DNA from: Tetraselmis striata
Lineage: Eukaryota > Chlorophyta > Chlorodendrophyceae > Chlorodendrales > Chlorodendraceae
Reading direction: 5' to 3'
DNA length: 64,000 bases
Assembly (NCBI GenBank): GCA_006384855.1
Contig: VCJN01002938.1
Coordinates: 78,499 to 142,498 of the forward strand
Shown here: positions 43,893-55,259 of the stretch, piece after piece
Layout of the letters: each line of letters starts with the position of its first letter
Position numbering within the stretch: position 1 is the stretch's first letter
Notes under the pieces: generated by a model
The model's input: the letters and a program-made list of their open reading frames with translations, nothing else
What the model was told of the DNA's origin: nothing
The model's database searches: none
Translations under genes and position numbers: made by a program

Positions 43893-43956
43893 TCATTCAA
43901 ATACGGCGCCCATTGGCTAGGAGCGGGAGCGCGGTGCCGGGGCCCGGGGTCCCATA

Positions 43957-45034
43957 TTAGAGCTCCGTGTGCTGACCCGTGAGGCGGGACAGCGCGTTGG
44001 TCATGCCCTTCTCCACCTCCCAGGCGCTGCTGTAAAAGTAGCCGTACTTTGGGTTGCCCATCTTGTTGGTGACGTCGGAGCGCAGGTCGCCGTCGGGCTC
44101 CGCGTAAAGGATCCTGGGGATGTAACCGCCGTCGGGGGAGAATTTCTGCAGGGCGCACAGAGGCAGCCATGTGCACGTTCATCAGCGGGGACTTGTGGAG
44201 GTGGACGTAATTGCGTATGGAGGGGATTGGTTCCAGGGGTGGGCGCCGCGGCACATCGGCCCCAAACGGGACTGGCAGCACGGTGCACATGGGGATCGCT
44301 GAGACATAATCGTCACCTTGTCCGAGACATCCTCGCCAACATTGACCTGCAGGCGGTGTGGGCGTCAGGGGCAGAGGTTCAGACACTGGTTCTACTGATG
44401 ACTGCTAGTGCCCTGTCAAGCCCGGACATGGTTAGCCGCAAGCTGCATCCCCGAGATGCCACCGGTCTCCACACTCCGAGTTCCAGTACCCCCCCCCCCC
44501 CCCTTCTTCCCTGATGCTTCTTGCGTGCGCGCGTTCGCCCATCGGAACGCAGCGCGGCATGGCACCAGCAGGTGGTTAGTCGCACCATCACGAAGTCCTT
44601 CGCCATCTCGGCGATCTTCATGCCCTCTTTGCCCACGAACTCCGACTTCAGCCGCTTGCAAGCGCCGCACCATGGCTTGTTGAACAGGTACATTATCGGC
44701 TTCGTGTTTGAGGCGTAGTCGAAGGAATTCATGTCTGCGGGCCGCGGGGGAGCCGTGGCGTTGGATGTCAGCCCGGGGTGGTAGAGGGGCAGGGCACGAG
44801 CCACCCTTGCGCAGCCCAGCCCACAGACTGGCGTGCTTCCCGTTCGCCCTCCTGCAACCTCCCCCAACCGCGATGCCCAGGGCCCGCTGCGGCTGGTTCC
44901 GCACCTTCCATGGACTTCCAGTCGATGGCGCTGTTGAAGCCGTTCGACTTGTCTTCAGCAGCGCGCGTGCCGAGCAGCAGCGTCGCGAGCAGCGCGAGCG
45001 CGGCGGGGAGCGTTTGGGGCTGAGGCCGGGGCAT
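43957..45034 (-). CDS. ER thioredoxin-fold protein, TXNDC12/AGR family
   Basis: Four exons on the minus strand, 45034-44905, 44734-44586, 44346-44317 and 44145-43957, join in phase to 165 residues. A signal peptide (residues 1-25: PAALALLATLLLGTRA) leads into the fold. KPIMYLFNKPWCGACKRLKS holds the active site CGAC, close to the CxAC of TXNDC12 (ERp18/19). FSPDGGYIPRILYAEPDG carries the cis-proline segment of the family. The C-terminus GQHTEL is a KDEL-like retrieval signal (AGR2 ends KTEL). It is expected to act as a small thiol-disulfide oxidoreductase or chaperone in the ER lumen. Exon 3 is only 30 nt. The length matches TXNDC12 (about 172). The gene is convergent with E2, their stops 176 bp apart. 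The intron between exons 2 and 3 holds a 15-nt G run on the sense strand (44,489-44,503). Confidence 0.88.
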
Positions 45035-45689
45035 GGCGGCACCCAAGCAGTTGCGGGCTGTTCGGGCTTGTCCTTTGCGTGGATGCTGGCAGACGGTAGA
45101 GTTCTGCAGTAGCCGGAGGCAGACGGTTCCGCAGGCGCGGCAGGTTAAGCCGCTACTAGCTGCTTGCAAAGATTATAGGTACCCGTATGCTGCCTTCTTT
45201 GTAAGCGGCTGCTGGATTATGTTGGGAACCCCGGGCCAGGCCGGCGAAATTGTTCCTGCAAGAATCCTTCCACTGGCACCAGCAAGGTGTAAAGGATTAA
45301 TATGGTCGCTGCGTTCCTGCCACAAGGGAAAAATCCCGGATTAAATTGGCACACCCTCGCGCTGTGGCGCAGTCCCTGGGGGTATTAATCCGATGACGAC
45401 CCGATCACTACAGGTATCCCGTAAAGGTCGTCCGTAGCTAAGGATTACCGTCCCAGAATCGCTTAGCTACGCCCCTGCCTGTACGGCCCCACCGCCCCAG
45501 AGCCTGCAAAGACCATATATGTATGCATGCTGCCACCATGTAATAACCGCAGAAACCTGTCGCGCAGTCAGCAGCAACAAGCAGCTGATCATGTTGACTT
45601 GAGTAACGAGTACAATACCGTACTGTGTACGGATGAGCAGCAGCATAGCATGCCATTATCTGTGGAACAGTATATTTGAGCCGCGCGAT
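45035..45689. other. Upstream region of the TXNDC12-like gene
   Basis: No gene supported. GC-rich leader near 45,040-45,160, then mixed sequence with AAGGATTA words at 45,293 and 45,440 whose meaning is unclear. Confidence 0.4.
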
Positions 45690-47140
45690 GTACAGCACTC
45701 CACATACATCATATACCTTTGCACAAAGAAATCCGCGCGTATCCTCGCCCAAGGCGAGGGGATGCGGGGCCCATGAAGCCTCGCCTTTCGTCAGTGCATG
45801 CAAGCCTCCTCCTGCGCCAAGGAGGCAGCCGCTTCGTCCGGTAGTTATTGCACTTGTGAAAAAAAGTTTTTTTCGGCAATGGCGTCTGGCAAAGGGCGAC
45901 AAGCACCAAAATACGGCCAGCGCACATGGGAGCAACATGTTGGCGGTGAAGCTACCGTCCGTCGCAGCATTTGCACACGCGATCCCGGTGGTAGTGGGTG
46001 GACATATGCATGGCATGTTGTATGACGCGCAGCTTTGAGACCAATAAATGCATGCTAGTGTTGCAATGCATCATGGGCATTAATTTCCATGACAACAGTG
46101 TGCCAATAATGCAAGACAATTTTACAAAACAATCAAGGCCACAATGTTCCAAGCTGCAAGATAACCGCCACTGAATGCGTCTCGCTGGGTTTAGTTAGTA
46201 TACATGCTGAAGTGTTTTGGATTCCACTGGGCAATGCTTATACCACCTGCACCGCGGGCTCGCCCCCAGCAACAACAATTTCACGACTAGCGCAGCCACA
46301 TGTACGCGAGCATGTCGTAGCACATTTCACCGATGACCACAAGGGAGGATCCTAAATGACGACGGGGTCGACGCGACGTGGAGACGCATCCAAGCGGTCC
46401 TCGCGCATGGGAGTTTGCGTGCAGTTGCACATTACATGCCCTTATCATGCCCCCCCTCCCCCCGTCCCCGACAATGAGTTGGTTGGCTGGCATGCCAAAG
46501 TAGGGAGGGTATCTTTGACATGCCATATAGTTTCGTTGTTTTATCGGAACGATGTGAGAATGATATGCGAACAAACGGACTAGAAAGCCCCGCTCGCGGG
46601 ATTTCTAGTGCGTTATTCGAAATTATATTATGATAAAACGGCGAAACGATATTTAATTTCGGCGTGATTGCAAGAATACTGGACTTTGTATGGCGACAAG
46701 CCAGTTTGCGAATGTCGCATATTGCATGTAGCCCGCTAGCTGACTATAGACGCTAAACCATACGCCGAGCAGCACGGAGTATAGGCAGATAACAAAGCAC
46801 GTGTTGCGCCTTTACACATATGTTTCTCGACAACCACGGGAGAAAAAACACAGTTCTTTATGCTCAAATTCCGGTGTGCCGTCGTGCGCTCAAACCGGCC
46901 ACCACCCTACTGTCCAACTCATGTTACATTGATTTTGCCAAATTATTAGTGCCGCGCGCGCACCGCACACTCTCGTATTGACCTCGTATCATCATGTGCA
47001 CGCCCTTAATTTCCTGGGTTTCCCCGCAGTGACTGCAACAGCATAGATGTTGCATGCGTTTATCGACTAGAACCGCCCTAAGCGAAATCACACCCATTAA
47101 AACCTTCATACACTTTCGTGGCCAGCTAGATTGCATATAT
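45690..47140 (-). repeat. Dispersed element, minus copy of a 1.4-kb inverted pair
   Basis: Its reverse complement follows 53,470-54,775 in the same order: the CATCTATGCTGTTGCAGTCA and GCGTGCACATG region, GGTTTGAGCGCACG, AAAGAAC-GTGTTTTTCTCCC, GTCAGCTAGCGG, ACATTCGCAAACTGG, GCGAGGACC-CTTGGAT, CTCCACGTCGCG, GGCTGCCTCCTTGGCG and GGCGAGGATA. Divergence is roughly 20-30 percent with indels. A weak minus frame gives a CCSHCGETQEIKGVHMMIRG peptide with a CxxC, partly mirrored in the plus copy (RCSHCKDNHG). The element class is unknown. Confidence 0.7.
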
Positions 47141-47249
47141 TTTGAACAAGGGAGGGGGCAGAGCGGATTTCCGAAAAGGCGCCTTGGCTTGGGTTATATG
47201 TATAGGCCGCGTCCACATGAGCTAAACCGCAACTATCATCAACGGTCTC

Positions 47250-48480
47250 AACGGGGTTGTATTTGGAGCGGCCGTTACTGCGTTACCGATAGAGGGGCTG
47301 CGGCACTCGAGGTCACGTCGGAGCTGCCCGTGAGTATTCTTGAGACGTACCCAGTCCATGAGTCCTTGGTCCGGAGCACGTAATGCAGCTCGCACAAGTA
47401 GTACCGGGCCGGCTTGATGGCAAGGAAGAGGAATTGGCGGGCGCGGCGCAAGGGACGCGAGCTCTCGCACGGGCAGCCATCGCTTGCTTGTCTCGTTTAG
47501 CTCGGCGGATGGGGCCGAGGGCCGTTGCAGCGAGCGACTCGAGCTAGCGCTCTTGCACTCGGATATTGCCGTTCTGTGAGTCGAACTTCAAGCCGAGATG
47601 CTCCATCCTTTGTATCATTTCCCACTGGCCCTTGTCCGGGTGTCAGCTAAGGCCAAGCTTTGCCAACAAAGAAGTGATGCGCGGTCTCGTACGGCGTGCG
47701 CTTGCGTGCTCGGCTTGATGCATAAAACAAGAAGTCGTCCATATAGGGAACCATTCGACAGCCACGGAAGTGTCGGCGTTAGTCTGGCGGCGGCCCATAC
47801 CGAGCTAGGACCGGCGCACTCCGTGAGGGGTCACCGTGGAGTCGAGGCGACGTAGGTGTCGGTTGATTGCAGCCGTGAAGGAGTAGAAGTAGTAGTAGTT
47901 GCTCAGACTCCAGCCCATGGGGAGCCCCCCCAGCGGGTGGAGCTTGCCTCGGTAGTCGATGGTGAAGTAATCTCGATCTTTAGAGGCAAGGCCGACGGCA
48001 TAGAAACCGTCATCATGTCCATGTACAAGTAGTTGCCGGGCTATCAGGTTGTCGTATGGCGCGGCCGGGTGAGGGTCTCGAAGCTCAGGTTCCGCTCCTC
48101 GCAATAGCGGTTGAGAGGGCGCAGGTCGATGACAATAAGTCGCCACTTGTGGATCCCATGCTTGCTTGGGGAAGCGAAAAAGCCACGAGACCCACCTCCT
48201 CGAGTAGTGGCCTTCCTCCCACGCCCCGCTGCTAGCTAGGAAGCGAGCCAACTCGCCGTTTATGAAGCGAAGTTGATCAGGCTTCGCGTCCTCCATCAAG
48301 ACGCCTTGGTGAAAGAGGGTAGGTGGCCCGTCTTTGAATGGGATCGATGCGCACACCGTTGCGGATCATGTCGACGACCTTGCGTCCGGCTCCGATGTCC
48401 GCCCGGGCTTGCTAGTTGCGTTGCACTCGGTGACGCATATGGTCGGACTCCGGGGGCATGTGCGAGTTGGAGCGAACTCC
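47250..48480 (-). mobile_element. DIRS-type reverse transcriptase remnant
   Basis: On the minus strand: PFKDGPPTLFHQGVLMEDAK, LRFINGELARFLASSGAWEE, WVSWLFRFPKQ, then DDGFYAVGLASKDRDYFTID, LHPLGGLPMGWSLSNYYYFY (48.3-47.85 kb), after a frame change RMVPYMDDFLFYASS (YMDD box, about 47.74 kb), and QFLFLAIKPARYYLCELHYV followed by VLRTKDSWTGYVS (47.42-47.31 kb). The order and motifs are those of the element at 21.8 kb. RNase H and recombinase parts are absent, so the copy is truncated on the 3' side. There are several frame changes. Confidence 0.72.
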
Positions 48481-48484
48481 GTAT

Positions 48485-50254
48485 GTATGGCGCATGGTTG
48501 CAAGGCGCACCCGTGGCTGTGCGCCCGCGCTCGAACATGTATATAACTACGTTAACCTTATACGGGGACGTGTATACGTGGCGCGTCGTGCGTGGTAGAA
48601 GTAGTCGACCGCCGGAGGGGGTTGCTCGCTCGAAATCACGCTAGTCGGCATTAAGGCATTCTAAAGATTAAGGCATGCACCAAGTATGAGTGGCTCGTGT
48701 GCAACTACACCCATCACGCCACTACTACTCACATCCCACCTTCCGGGTGTCACAGTCTGAGGCTTTAGGTCACAGTTGGCATAAAGTCACATGCCTCTGT
48801 TGTGACCACATGATGTCACCAACGTCCAATTCCGATTGTTTTATCTGTATGTGTTGTCTGAGTCAATGCCTAAACGTACTCGGATGGTCTTGAAAACCAT
48901 CATGAAATCCTTGAAAACCGAAATTCATATCACGCTAACCACAGCACATATAGAAATGTTGTGAGATTGGCGGTTCACAACTTTTGGCACCATCTTAGAC
49001 ATGCGATGAATATTTGCGTGCATTTTAGGGATTGCTCATTGAGGCGACAATGCATATTGGCATTGGTGTCAATACACACCGCGCAGTGCGTGGGCTTCGC
49101 TTTCATGCCTCACCCAACACCACCTACCCTAGCCTCTTATCTGTAAGTTAACATATTTCCACACCCATGCATGTCCATGCCACCATGCAATGCTCGCTTC
49201 GATGCATGCGCGGCGGCACGTCTTGGGCACTAACCCATGTGTTAAGGGGCTTTGTCCGTAACTATGTATTTGAAAGTTGAAATTAAGGCCCATTGTGTCG
49301 CCATTAATAAGACCACTCTGTATAGGACATACGGTAATAGGGTAATAGGGTTCGGATAAACCCTATGATGATAGAGATTTTGCAACAATTAGGATTCCAG
49401 TAGGGTTTCAGGTCAAACACTACTCTAGTTCCAGCTGCCCCGCGAAGGATTATAATGTTGGTGTAGCATGACCTACTGAGATTGGGCGAAAATAAAGGGG
49501 CATGGTACCGGTACTTCGGTGTCGAAAGATGAACAGGCGCAATCCTTGCGCTATACAGGGTACAGGCACTCACGGTTTTAGGGTTTGAGAACCGCGCTCA
49601 GCGGGCGCAGCAGTCGCATACCTGTAGTGCTCGGCGCGGCGGCAAAGACGACGACGATTATGTCCGCGCGCGCACGAATACGGTGACGCAACACGCACGC
49701 CGCGCCGAAGCTGCTGAGTAATCCTTCCCTGTATATGGCTTGGGGTTGGCTTGAGACTGGGTTAGGCTGGGTTATGCGACGGTGAGCGCTGTGCTGCTGC
49801 TGCTGCTTCTGACGCGCGGCGCGCTGCTGATGCTGCTGGGCGCTGCTGCCGCTGCTGCTGCTGCTGATGGCCTGCTGATGCAACCTGCGCGCATCGATAG
49901 ACGGCGCCATAGCCAAGAACCCAACTGCTGTGTGTGAACCGGCGCGCCGCGAGCGGTATGGCGCCGCCGACAGCAGTGATGTCGCGCTGGTGGACGCACG
50001 GCCGGAAGGTGGGCGCCCCGGCCTGTCCTGGGCGCCCCCCAAGGCGTCGTCTACTTTCACAGAAAGGAGGGGCGGTAGCGGGGATAGCCATCGCCATCCG
50101 GCCCCCTTGATGGTGTGCAGCCTACCAGCAGCTATGACTGTCGATGAATACGTAGTTCCGACGACGCCAGATATCATACAGGGGTGTTAACCGTTCGAAA
50201 TCCCAATGCCCACTAGAGTCCGAGGTGCTAACTCACGGCGTGCATTGCCGTCAG
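48485..50254. other. Intergenic, including a CAG/CTG-rich stretch
   Basis: At 49,790-49,880 CTG/TGC-rich imperfect repeats give a minus-strand Gln/Ser-rich frame (199 codons, 49,578-50,177), which is open probably because of the triplet repeat. The unresolved first exon of the FAHD1-like gene should lie in the right part (about 49,930-50,230). Confidence 0.4.
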
Positions 50255-51318
50255 GTAGTCGCCATCGGCCGCAATTATCGGCTGCATGCACAGGAGCTCA
50301 ACAACGAAGTCCCAACTGCGCCCTTTTGGTTTCTCAAGCCTACCTCCAGGTATTCGCTTGACGGGCGCCTTACATCTACCTCCCCCCCCCCCCCCCCCCC
50401 CCCCGATTTTTCTTTCGCCCCCGGGACATGACGGGCACCAGTGACGAAACCCTTGCAGTGTCTCTACGGCGGCCTTTCAACGACGAACTGTTTAGACAGC
50501 AATCCACTTACAGACAACCCTGAGTAGGCGACGCTCCATTATAGTCATCACGTTCTGCCATCCCTTGCCACTCTGCTAGCTGACAAGACGATGTAACCAG
50601 CTTATAGGTGTTGTAGTCAGTAAGATGCGACGTTTGTGTATTAGGCCCAGTAAAGACATTTTTTTATCATCAACTTGACACCTTTTTGCAGTATTGTTGC
50701 TAGTGCTCTCTCCACCCGGACGGCTAGGCGGCCCGCAACGCTAGGCTGCGCTGTCTTAAAGGCCGCCGGGGAAGCTGCTGACAGCCCCGTCCCTCGCTCA
50801 GCTATGTGCGGGCAGGCAGTCCCATTGTGATTCCGGACCGCCTGGAGGAACTGCACCACGAGACCGAGTTGGGCGTGGTGATCGGCACCCCCGGGCGCCG
50901 CATCCCCGCGTCGTCCGCTATGGAGCACGTGGCCGGCTACTGCCTGGCGCTGGACATGACTGCGCGGCAGTGGCAGGCGGCGGCCAAGGCCAAAGGGCTT
51001 CCTTGGACGGCCGCCAAGGGGTTTGACACCTCGCTGCCTGTGGGCGACTTCATCGACAAGGGCGCCGTGGCGGACCCGCACGCGCTCACGCTGTGGTGCG
51101 CCGTCAATGGGGACATGCGGCAGCGCGGAAGCACCTCCGGCATGCTCTTCTCCGTGCCGCAACTTATCGCGGCCGTGAGCGCCGTACATACGCTGGAGGC
51201 GGGCGACCTCATTCTCACCGGCACGCCGGAGGGCGTGGGGCCAGTGCGCCGCGGGGACGTCATCACTGCGGGCATCGAGGGCCATGATGCAGCCGGTGTT
51301 TCCTTCAATGTGGAGTAG
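50255..51318 (+). CDS. FAHD1: FAHD1-like acylpyruvase/oxaloacetate decarboxylase (5' end unresolved)
   Basis: Two exons, 50255-50349 and 50802-51318, join in phase. They read VVAIGRNYRLHAQELNNEVP, FWFLKPTSSYVRAGSPIVIP, LEELHHETELGVVIG, MTARQWQAAAKAKGLPWTAA, TGTPEGVGPVRRGDVI. This is the fumarylacetoacetate hydrolase fold, closest to FAHD1, the mitochondrial acylpyruvase with oxaloacetate decarboxylase activity. The metal-binding Glu lies in HHETELGVV, and KGLPWTAAKGFDTS is the FAHD1 substrate segment. Only about 15-20 N-terminal residues are missing; the preceding exon was not found with confidence (GTG at 50225 is in frame but has no ATG). The 452-bp intron carries C23 (50,382-50,404) and a dispersed repeat in reverse orientation. 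TGTAA lies 175 nt past the stop. Confidence 0.88.
50404..50570 (-). repeat. Dispersed repeat, copy 2, inside the FAHD1 intron
   Basis: Reverse complement of 3,485-3,629 with about 80 percent identity by eye. It abuts the 23-nt C run on its left side. Confidence 0.65.
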
Positions 51319-51879
51319 TGCCAACCAGGGCATTGGGCTTACTTCGCCAGCTGCTCTGTGGATTGAGGAATGGGAATGGGCAATTTTCTGTGTGATGCGG
51401 CTCTTTGGACTTAGTTGTGATCCACGTGGCCATGGCAAGATTGGCTTGTGTAGACGCCGGCGAGAAAAACTAGACAGTCCAACGATGGGCCGTGTAAGGG
51501 TATCATTGTGTTATCCTGCTGATGGTATAATACACTCAGAAGGTTGCTGCTGTCTCGAAGTACTCATTGGTGACAATTGAAATGTCTGTCCACACGCTGC
51601 CGCGTGCCGATTGAGTCCACAAGGTGCACCCTGCTGGAAACTATTGCATCTTACCACAGTTGCTGTGATGAGTGAGAAGGGACCGTGCTGCAGCTGCAAT
51701 CTCTTCGTCCACCTACTGGTGGCACAGGGACGCCTCTAACTGAGCCACCACTCGGTGTAATTACAAATATTGTTATCTCCCTCAGTCCCTCTATACTAGT
51801 ACTCGCACAAGTATGCTACCTACATGCGATTAACCCCACAGGTACACGAATTAAGGTGTTACCAGAATACAGTCGGGGA

Positions 51880-52030
51880 GAGCAGCGGCCATCGACCACT
51901 CGTCTTGCTGAGCATTTGCTTCTGTGGATTATATTATGCGGGGCATTGTCGCATACACGAGGAAGGGCCCGCGCTTTACTGCCCAAATCGCCCACACGTG
52001 GCCATGTTCACGCCCGGTTTCTTTGATCCA
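51880..52030 (+). mobile_element. Possible piggyBac transposase C-terminus (degenerate)
   Basis: PSTTRLAEHLLL followed, after a frame change, by EEGPALYCPNRPHVAMFTPG. It recalls the STSRL-E-HF and YYCP-C-VALC-PCF spacing of the piggyBac Cys-rich end, but most cysteines are gone. Weak; compare 11,990-12,205. Confidence 0.25.
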
Positions 52031-53261
52031 GTAGTGGTGGTTTCAAAACATTGCATCATGAATTGTACAAGATAGATGCGCAACTTTAGATTCTATGGTG
52101 CATCCTCATTGACATTAAGGCGGTATATGACACTCGCCAGGGTTTCTTATCGCTGTTGTTGATTTTGTACTCGCTGCCAACATCCAAATGCAATCGGAAC
52201 TCGCCCTGCGAGCCCTGTTTGAGCAACCAACGCACTTTCTCTGGAGTGCTTTTGGTTTGAATATCGATGGTTGCCTTGTGTGTGTGTCTGGTCAGCTTGT
52301 GGGCTTCAGCAGGAAGGAGGAGCTGGTGACTAACTTCTCTATGAACGATCGCGCATCATGGATTTCATTCGACAATGGCGGGCTCGTTGTCCATCTTGGG
52401 GCTGAATTGGACGAGCAGTGCGATGGGCGATGCAGGTGCACGGGCCTACGCCCTACGTCGTACGGCCTCCGGGGGCCCTAGGCGCACCTGCCGGCACGGA
52501 GTCATCGACGAATGTGACGCCAGCTGCTGCCCATCACCTTTATACCCTACTACATCCATTCACCGTCAACGTTGATCCTAAACCGCAAGGAGGACAGCAT
52601 ATCTCACAAAGACAAAAAAACCGGCTTTTCATGTTTTTTTCTGATGCTGGGTCCGTTGGCGGGTCGTACGCTAGTTTGTAACTCATCGGACAAGCACAGA
52701 ACACACCGTCGGAAATATATATCATGGCGGGATGTAAAAGTAGTGATACATAGGGGTGCAGACATGATATGCTGAAGGCAATACGCAACATATGTGCGTC
52801 GTGCGCCGGGCACTTGCTATGCTTATGTTTGGCAATTGGCCACAGCACTGCGCAATATGGATACTGAATAAAGTGCGTGCTTGAGCTAAACGCCTGGTGG
52901 CATGCCGCCAATACTCGGAGTTTTGCGAATGTTGATCGAAGCGCGCGGGGTTCTCTTGGTGTCCTGCCATGGGAATTGCCGGTATTTATGAAGAAATAGT
53001 ATGAACTGTAGCGCAAATGCCATGAAGTAGCCCATGGGATAACATGGCCTCCTGATGTGCGCCCACCCGCAGTGAAATGTTTAATTGCTGGGATAATTGC
53101 CTGGGCGCCGAGGCGAGTTTACATGCACGCGGGTTTCTGTGAATTTGCACGTAAGGCTTGCTTATCATTATTCTGCGGATTGTATATAATAGTATTTGAG
53201 AAAAGTAATTACGGTTACAAGCATTTAGTAATATACATACATATAAATCATATATGGATGG

Positions 53262-53265
<4 letters not shown>

Positions 53266-53319
<54 letters not shown>
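53266..53319. repeat. Compound microsatellite (AC)n(AT)n
   Basis: About 18 AC units run directly into about 9 AT units. Simple sequence, no gene. Confidence 0.95.
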
Positions 53320-53469
53320 CTGTTTTGTAGATGTACTATCTATTATTGTTCGATGTAGTATCATATTTTGATTTAGTAGTATATATACTACGATTTTGTA
53401 CAGCAGCCCACAGAAGTCTATGCATTTGTTTGGGTATGATTTGGGTTTGGTCGCTTCTAGTCGGTAAAC

Positions 53470-54775
53470 CCACGCATAGTGTACGCCGTTGTAGCCATTG
53501 CAAGGATAACCATGGATGAGAGCGTGCACATGGTGTGCTCGGGCCAATGCCACCCCACGCGTGGCGCGCGCGGCGCCTGTTTTGCGGCACTACCAGTGTA
53601 ACAAGTGCTGCACGGCCGGGCTGTGAATGGTTTGAGCGCACGGCACGCCGACATTTGGACATAAAGAACCGTGTTTTTCTCCCATAGTCGCCGAGATACA
53701 TGTGTCGGCCACCTACCTCATGCCGCGCGGTGCATGATTTGGAGTCTATGGTCAGCTAGCGGCCTGCATGCGACATTCGCAAACTGGTTGTTCGGCCTGC
53801 AAGAAGCAATTGTATTGCAATCACGTTTGAGTTCACAACATTGAAGTTTCATTGAAGTTTCATCAGAGTGGGCTATAAGTTAGTGCGATGGAAAGCCCGT
53901 GACCTGCGCTTTCCATCGCAATAATTTACAGCTCACTCTGATGAAACGTCGAAATGTTGTGACCTGTCAAAAAAGTCCCCCCCCCCCCCCCCTCCCCCCC
54001 TGTTCTGGTATTCCAGCCAGCCCACTCACTGTGGGTGGGGAGCGCAGCATGGGGGCTTGTTATGTGCCCTTCCACGCAAGCTTCCAGGCGCGAGGACCCC
54101 TTGGATAGGTCTCCACGTCGCGCGGACCCCGTCATCAATTTGGCTTTTCCCCTTGGATGATGCATGAATTGTGTTACAACTTGCGCGCATACCTGTGCAG
54201 CAGTGGCGACATTGATGTCGAGGGGGCCAGCCCGCGCTTAGCCTACGGTGCGGACGGTATAAGCATGCGTCTATGGAATCGGAGGCACTTTATGTGTGCT
54301 ACTTTCACCCACCGAGGCGCGGCCAACGGCGCTTATCTTGCCGCTTGGAAAATAAGTGGGATGATTGGCCCCATCACGACGACGTCATTACTGCCACTCT
54401 GTCATGGAAATGCCATGCATTGCATCGGTAGCGTGCATGGATTGGGCTCAAGCTCCGTCGTGATACAGCGCATGCGTATGCCCACCCAGCACCGGCAGCG
54501 CGCGGGCATATGCGACGGATGGTCGTAGCTACACCGCCAACAAGTTGCACCCTATTTATCGCCCCGTTTTTCGGTGGTTTTAGCCATGTGCCAAACAATG
54601 CCATTGCCGAAGAACAATTCTAAAAGTGCGATAACCGGGAGAAACGGCTGCCTCCTTGGCGTAAGAGGCTTGCACACACTTGGCCCCGTGGCCCCATGGC
54701 TTGGACACCAAGGCGAGGATAGGCGCGGATTTTTATGTGCAAAGACTTATGTGGACTGGTGTACGTAATCACAAT
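53470..54775 (+). repeat. Dispersed element, plus copy of a 1.4-kb inverted pair
   Basis: Partner of 45,690-47,140 in opposite orientation, about 6.3 kb apart. This copy contains a 14-nt C run near 53,978 where the other has a shorter C-rich tract. A second internal inverted pair (GAAAGCGCAGGTCACGGG type, 53,890-53,915) gives a small hairpin. No intact ORF. Confidence 0.7.
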
Positions 54776-55259
54776 TATTTATTTATATACCTGTACACAT
54801 ATATATGTACATATATAGAGCAGGTGCCCGTACCATCAGCATCGGCCTCGCGCCGCGCGCGCCTGATAACGATTGCTGATGGCGGGGCGCCGCGGCATGT
54901 CGACATCCGCGCGCCGGTTGTGCATAGGGCCAGATGCCTCTTCGGTTGCAGACACGGGCGGGGCGGGCTGACACGTCGCGCCTCACTGCTGCTCGACGTG
55001 CACACGGCAACCCACCTGCCCATAACGCAGCAGTCAGTCTCCATACTGATTCTTACTGCGAGTCGACTTGGGTGCCGTACCGCCCAGCCTGAATGCCCCA
55101 GGCGCAGCAAGCCGTGGGCTGTCGGCGTCCGCACTGTAGACGCTGCGAATTAATTCGCGCGGATACCCGTACCTTCTCGGTTCATCGGTGCCCTCTCGCC
55201 AGCGCCGGCGTCGCCCTGCGCGGATTCGTCGCCGTGGGGCGAGGCCAGGGCTGGGTGCG
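54776..55259. other. Upstream region of the second ankyrin-variant gene
   Basis: An AT-rich block (54,775-54,815) is followed by GC-rich DNA. No exon supported. Confidence 0.4.

Larger units (their letters stand above)
51319..53469. other. Intergenic DNA with decayed transposase-like piece and microsatellite
   Basis: A TGTAA at 51,493-51,497 may serve the FAHD1-like gene. A candidate piggyBac-like tail is annotated separately. The minus frame at 52,540-53,016 (158 codons) has no recognised domain. Confidence 0.4.

Noticed and set aside
45438..46016. 192-codon minus ORF as a gene
   Set aside because: Lies in a dispersed repeat; the sister copy at 54.6 kb does not keep the frame.
49578..50177. 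199-codon Gln/Ser-rich minus ORF
   Set aside because: Openness follows from CTG/CAG triplets; no conserved segment, and it overlaps the region expected to hold the FAHD1 first exon.
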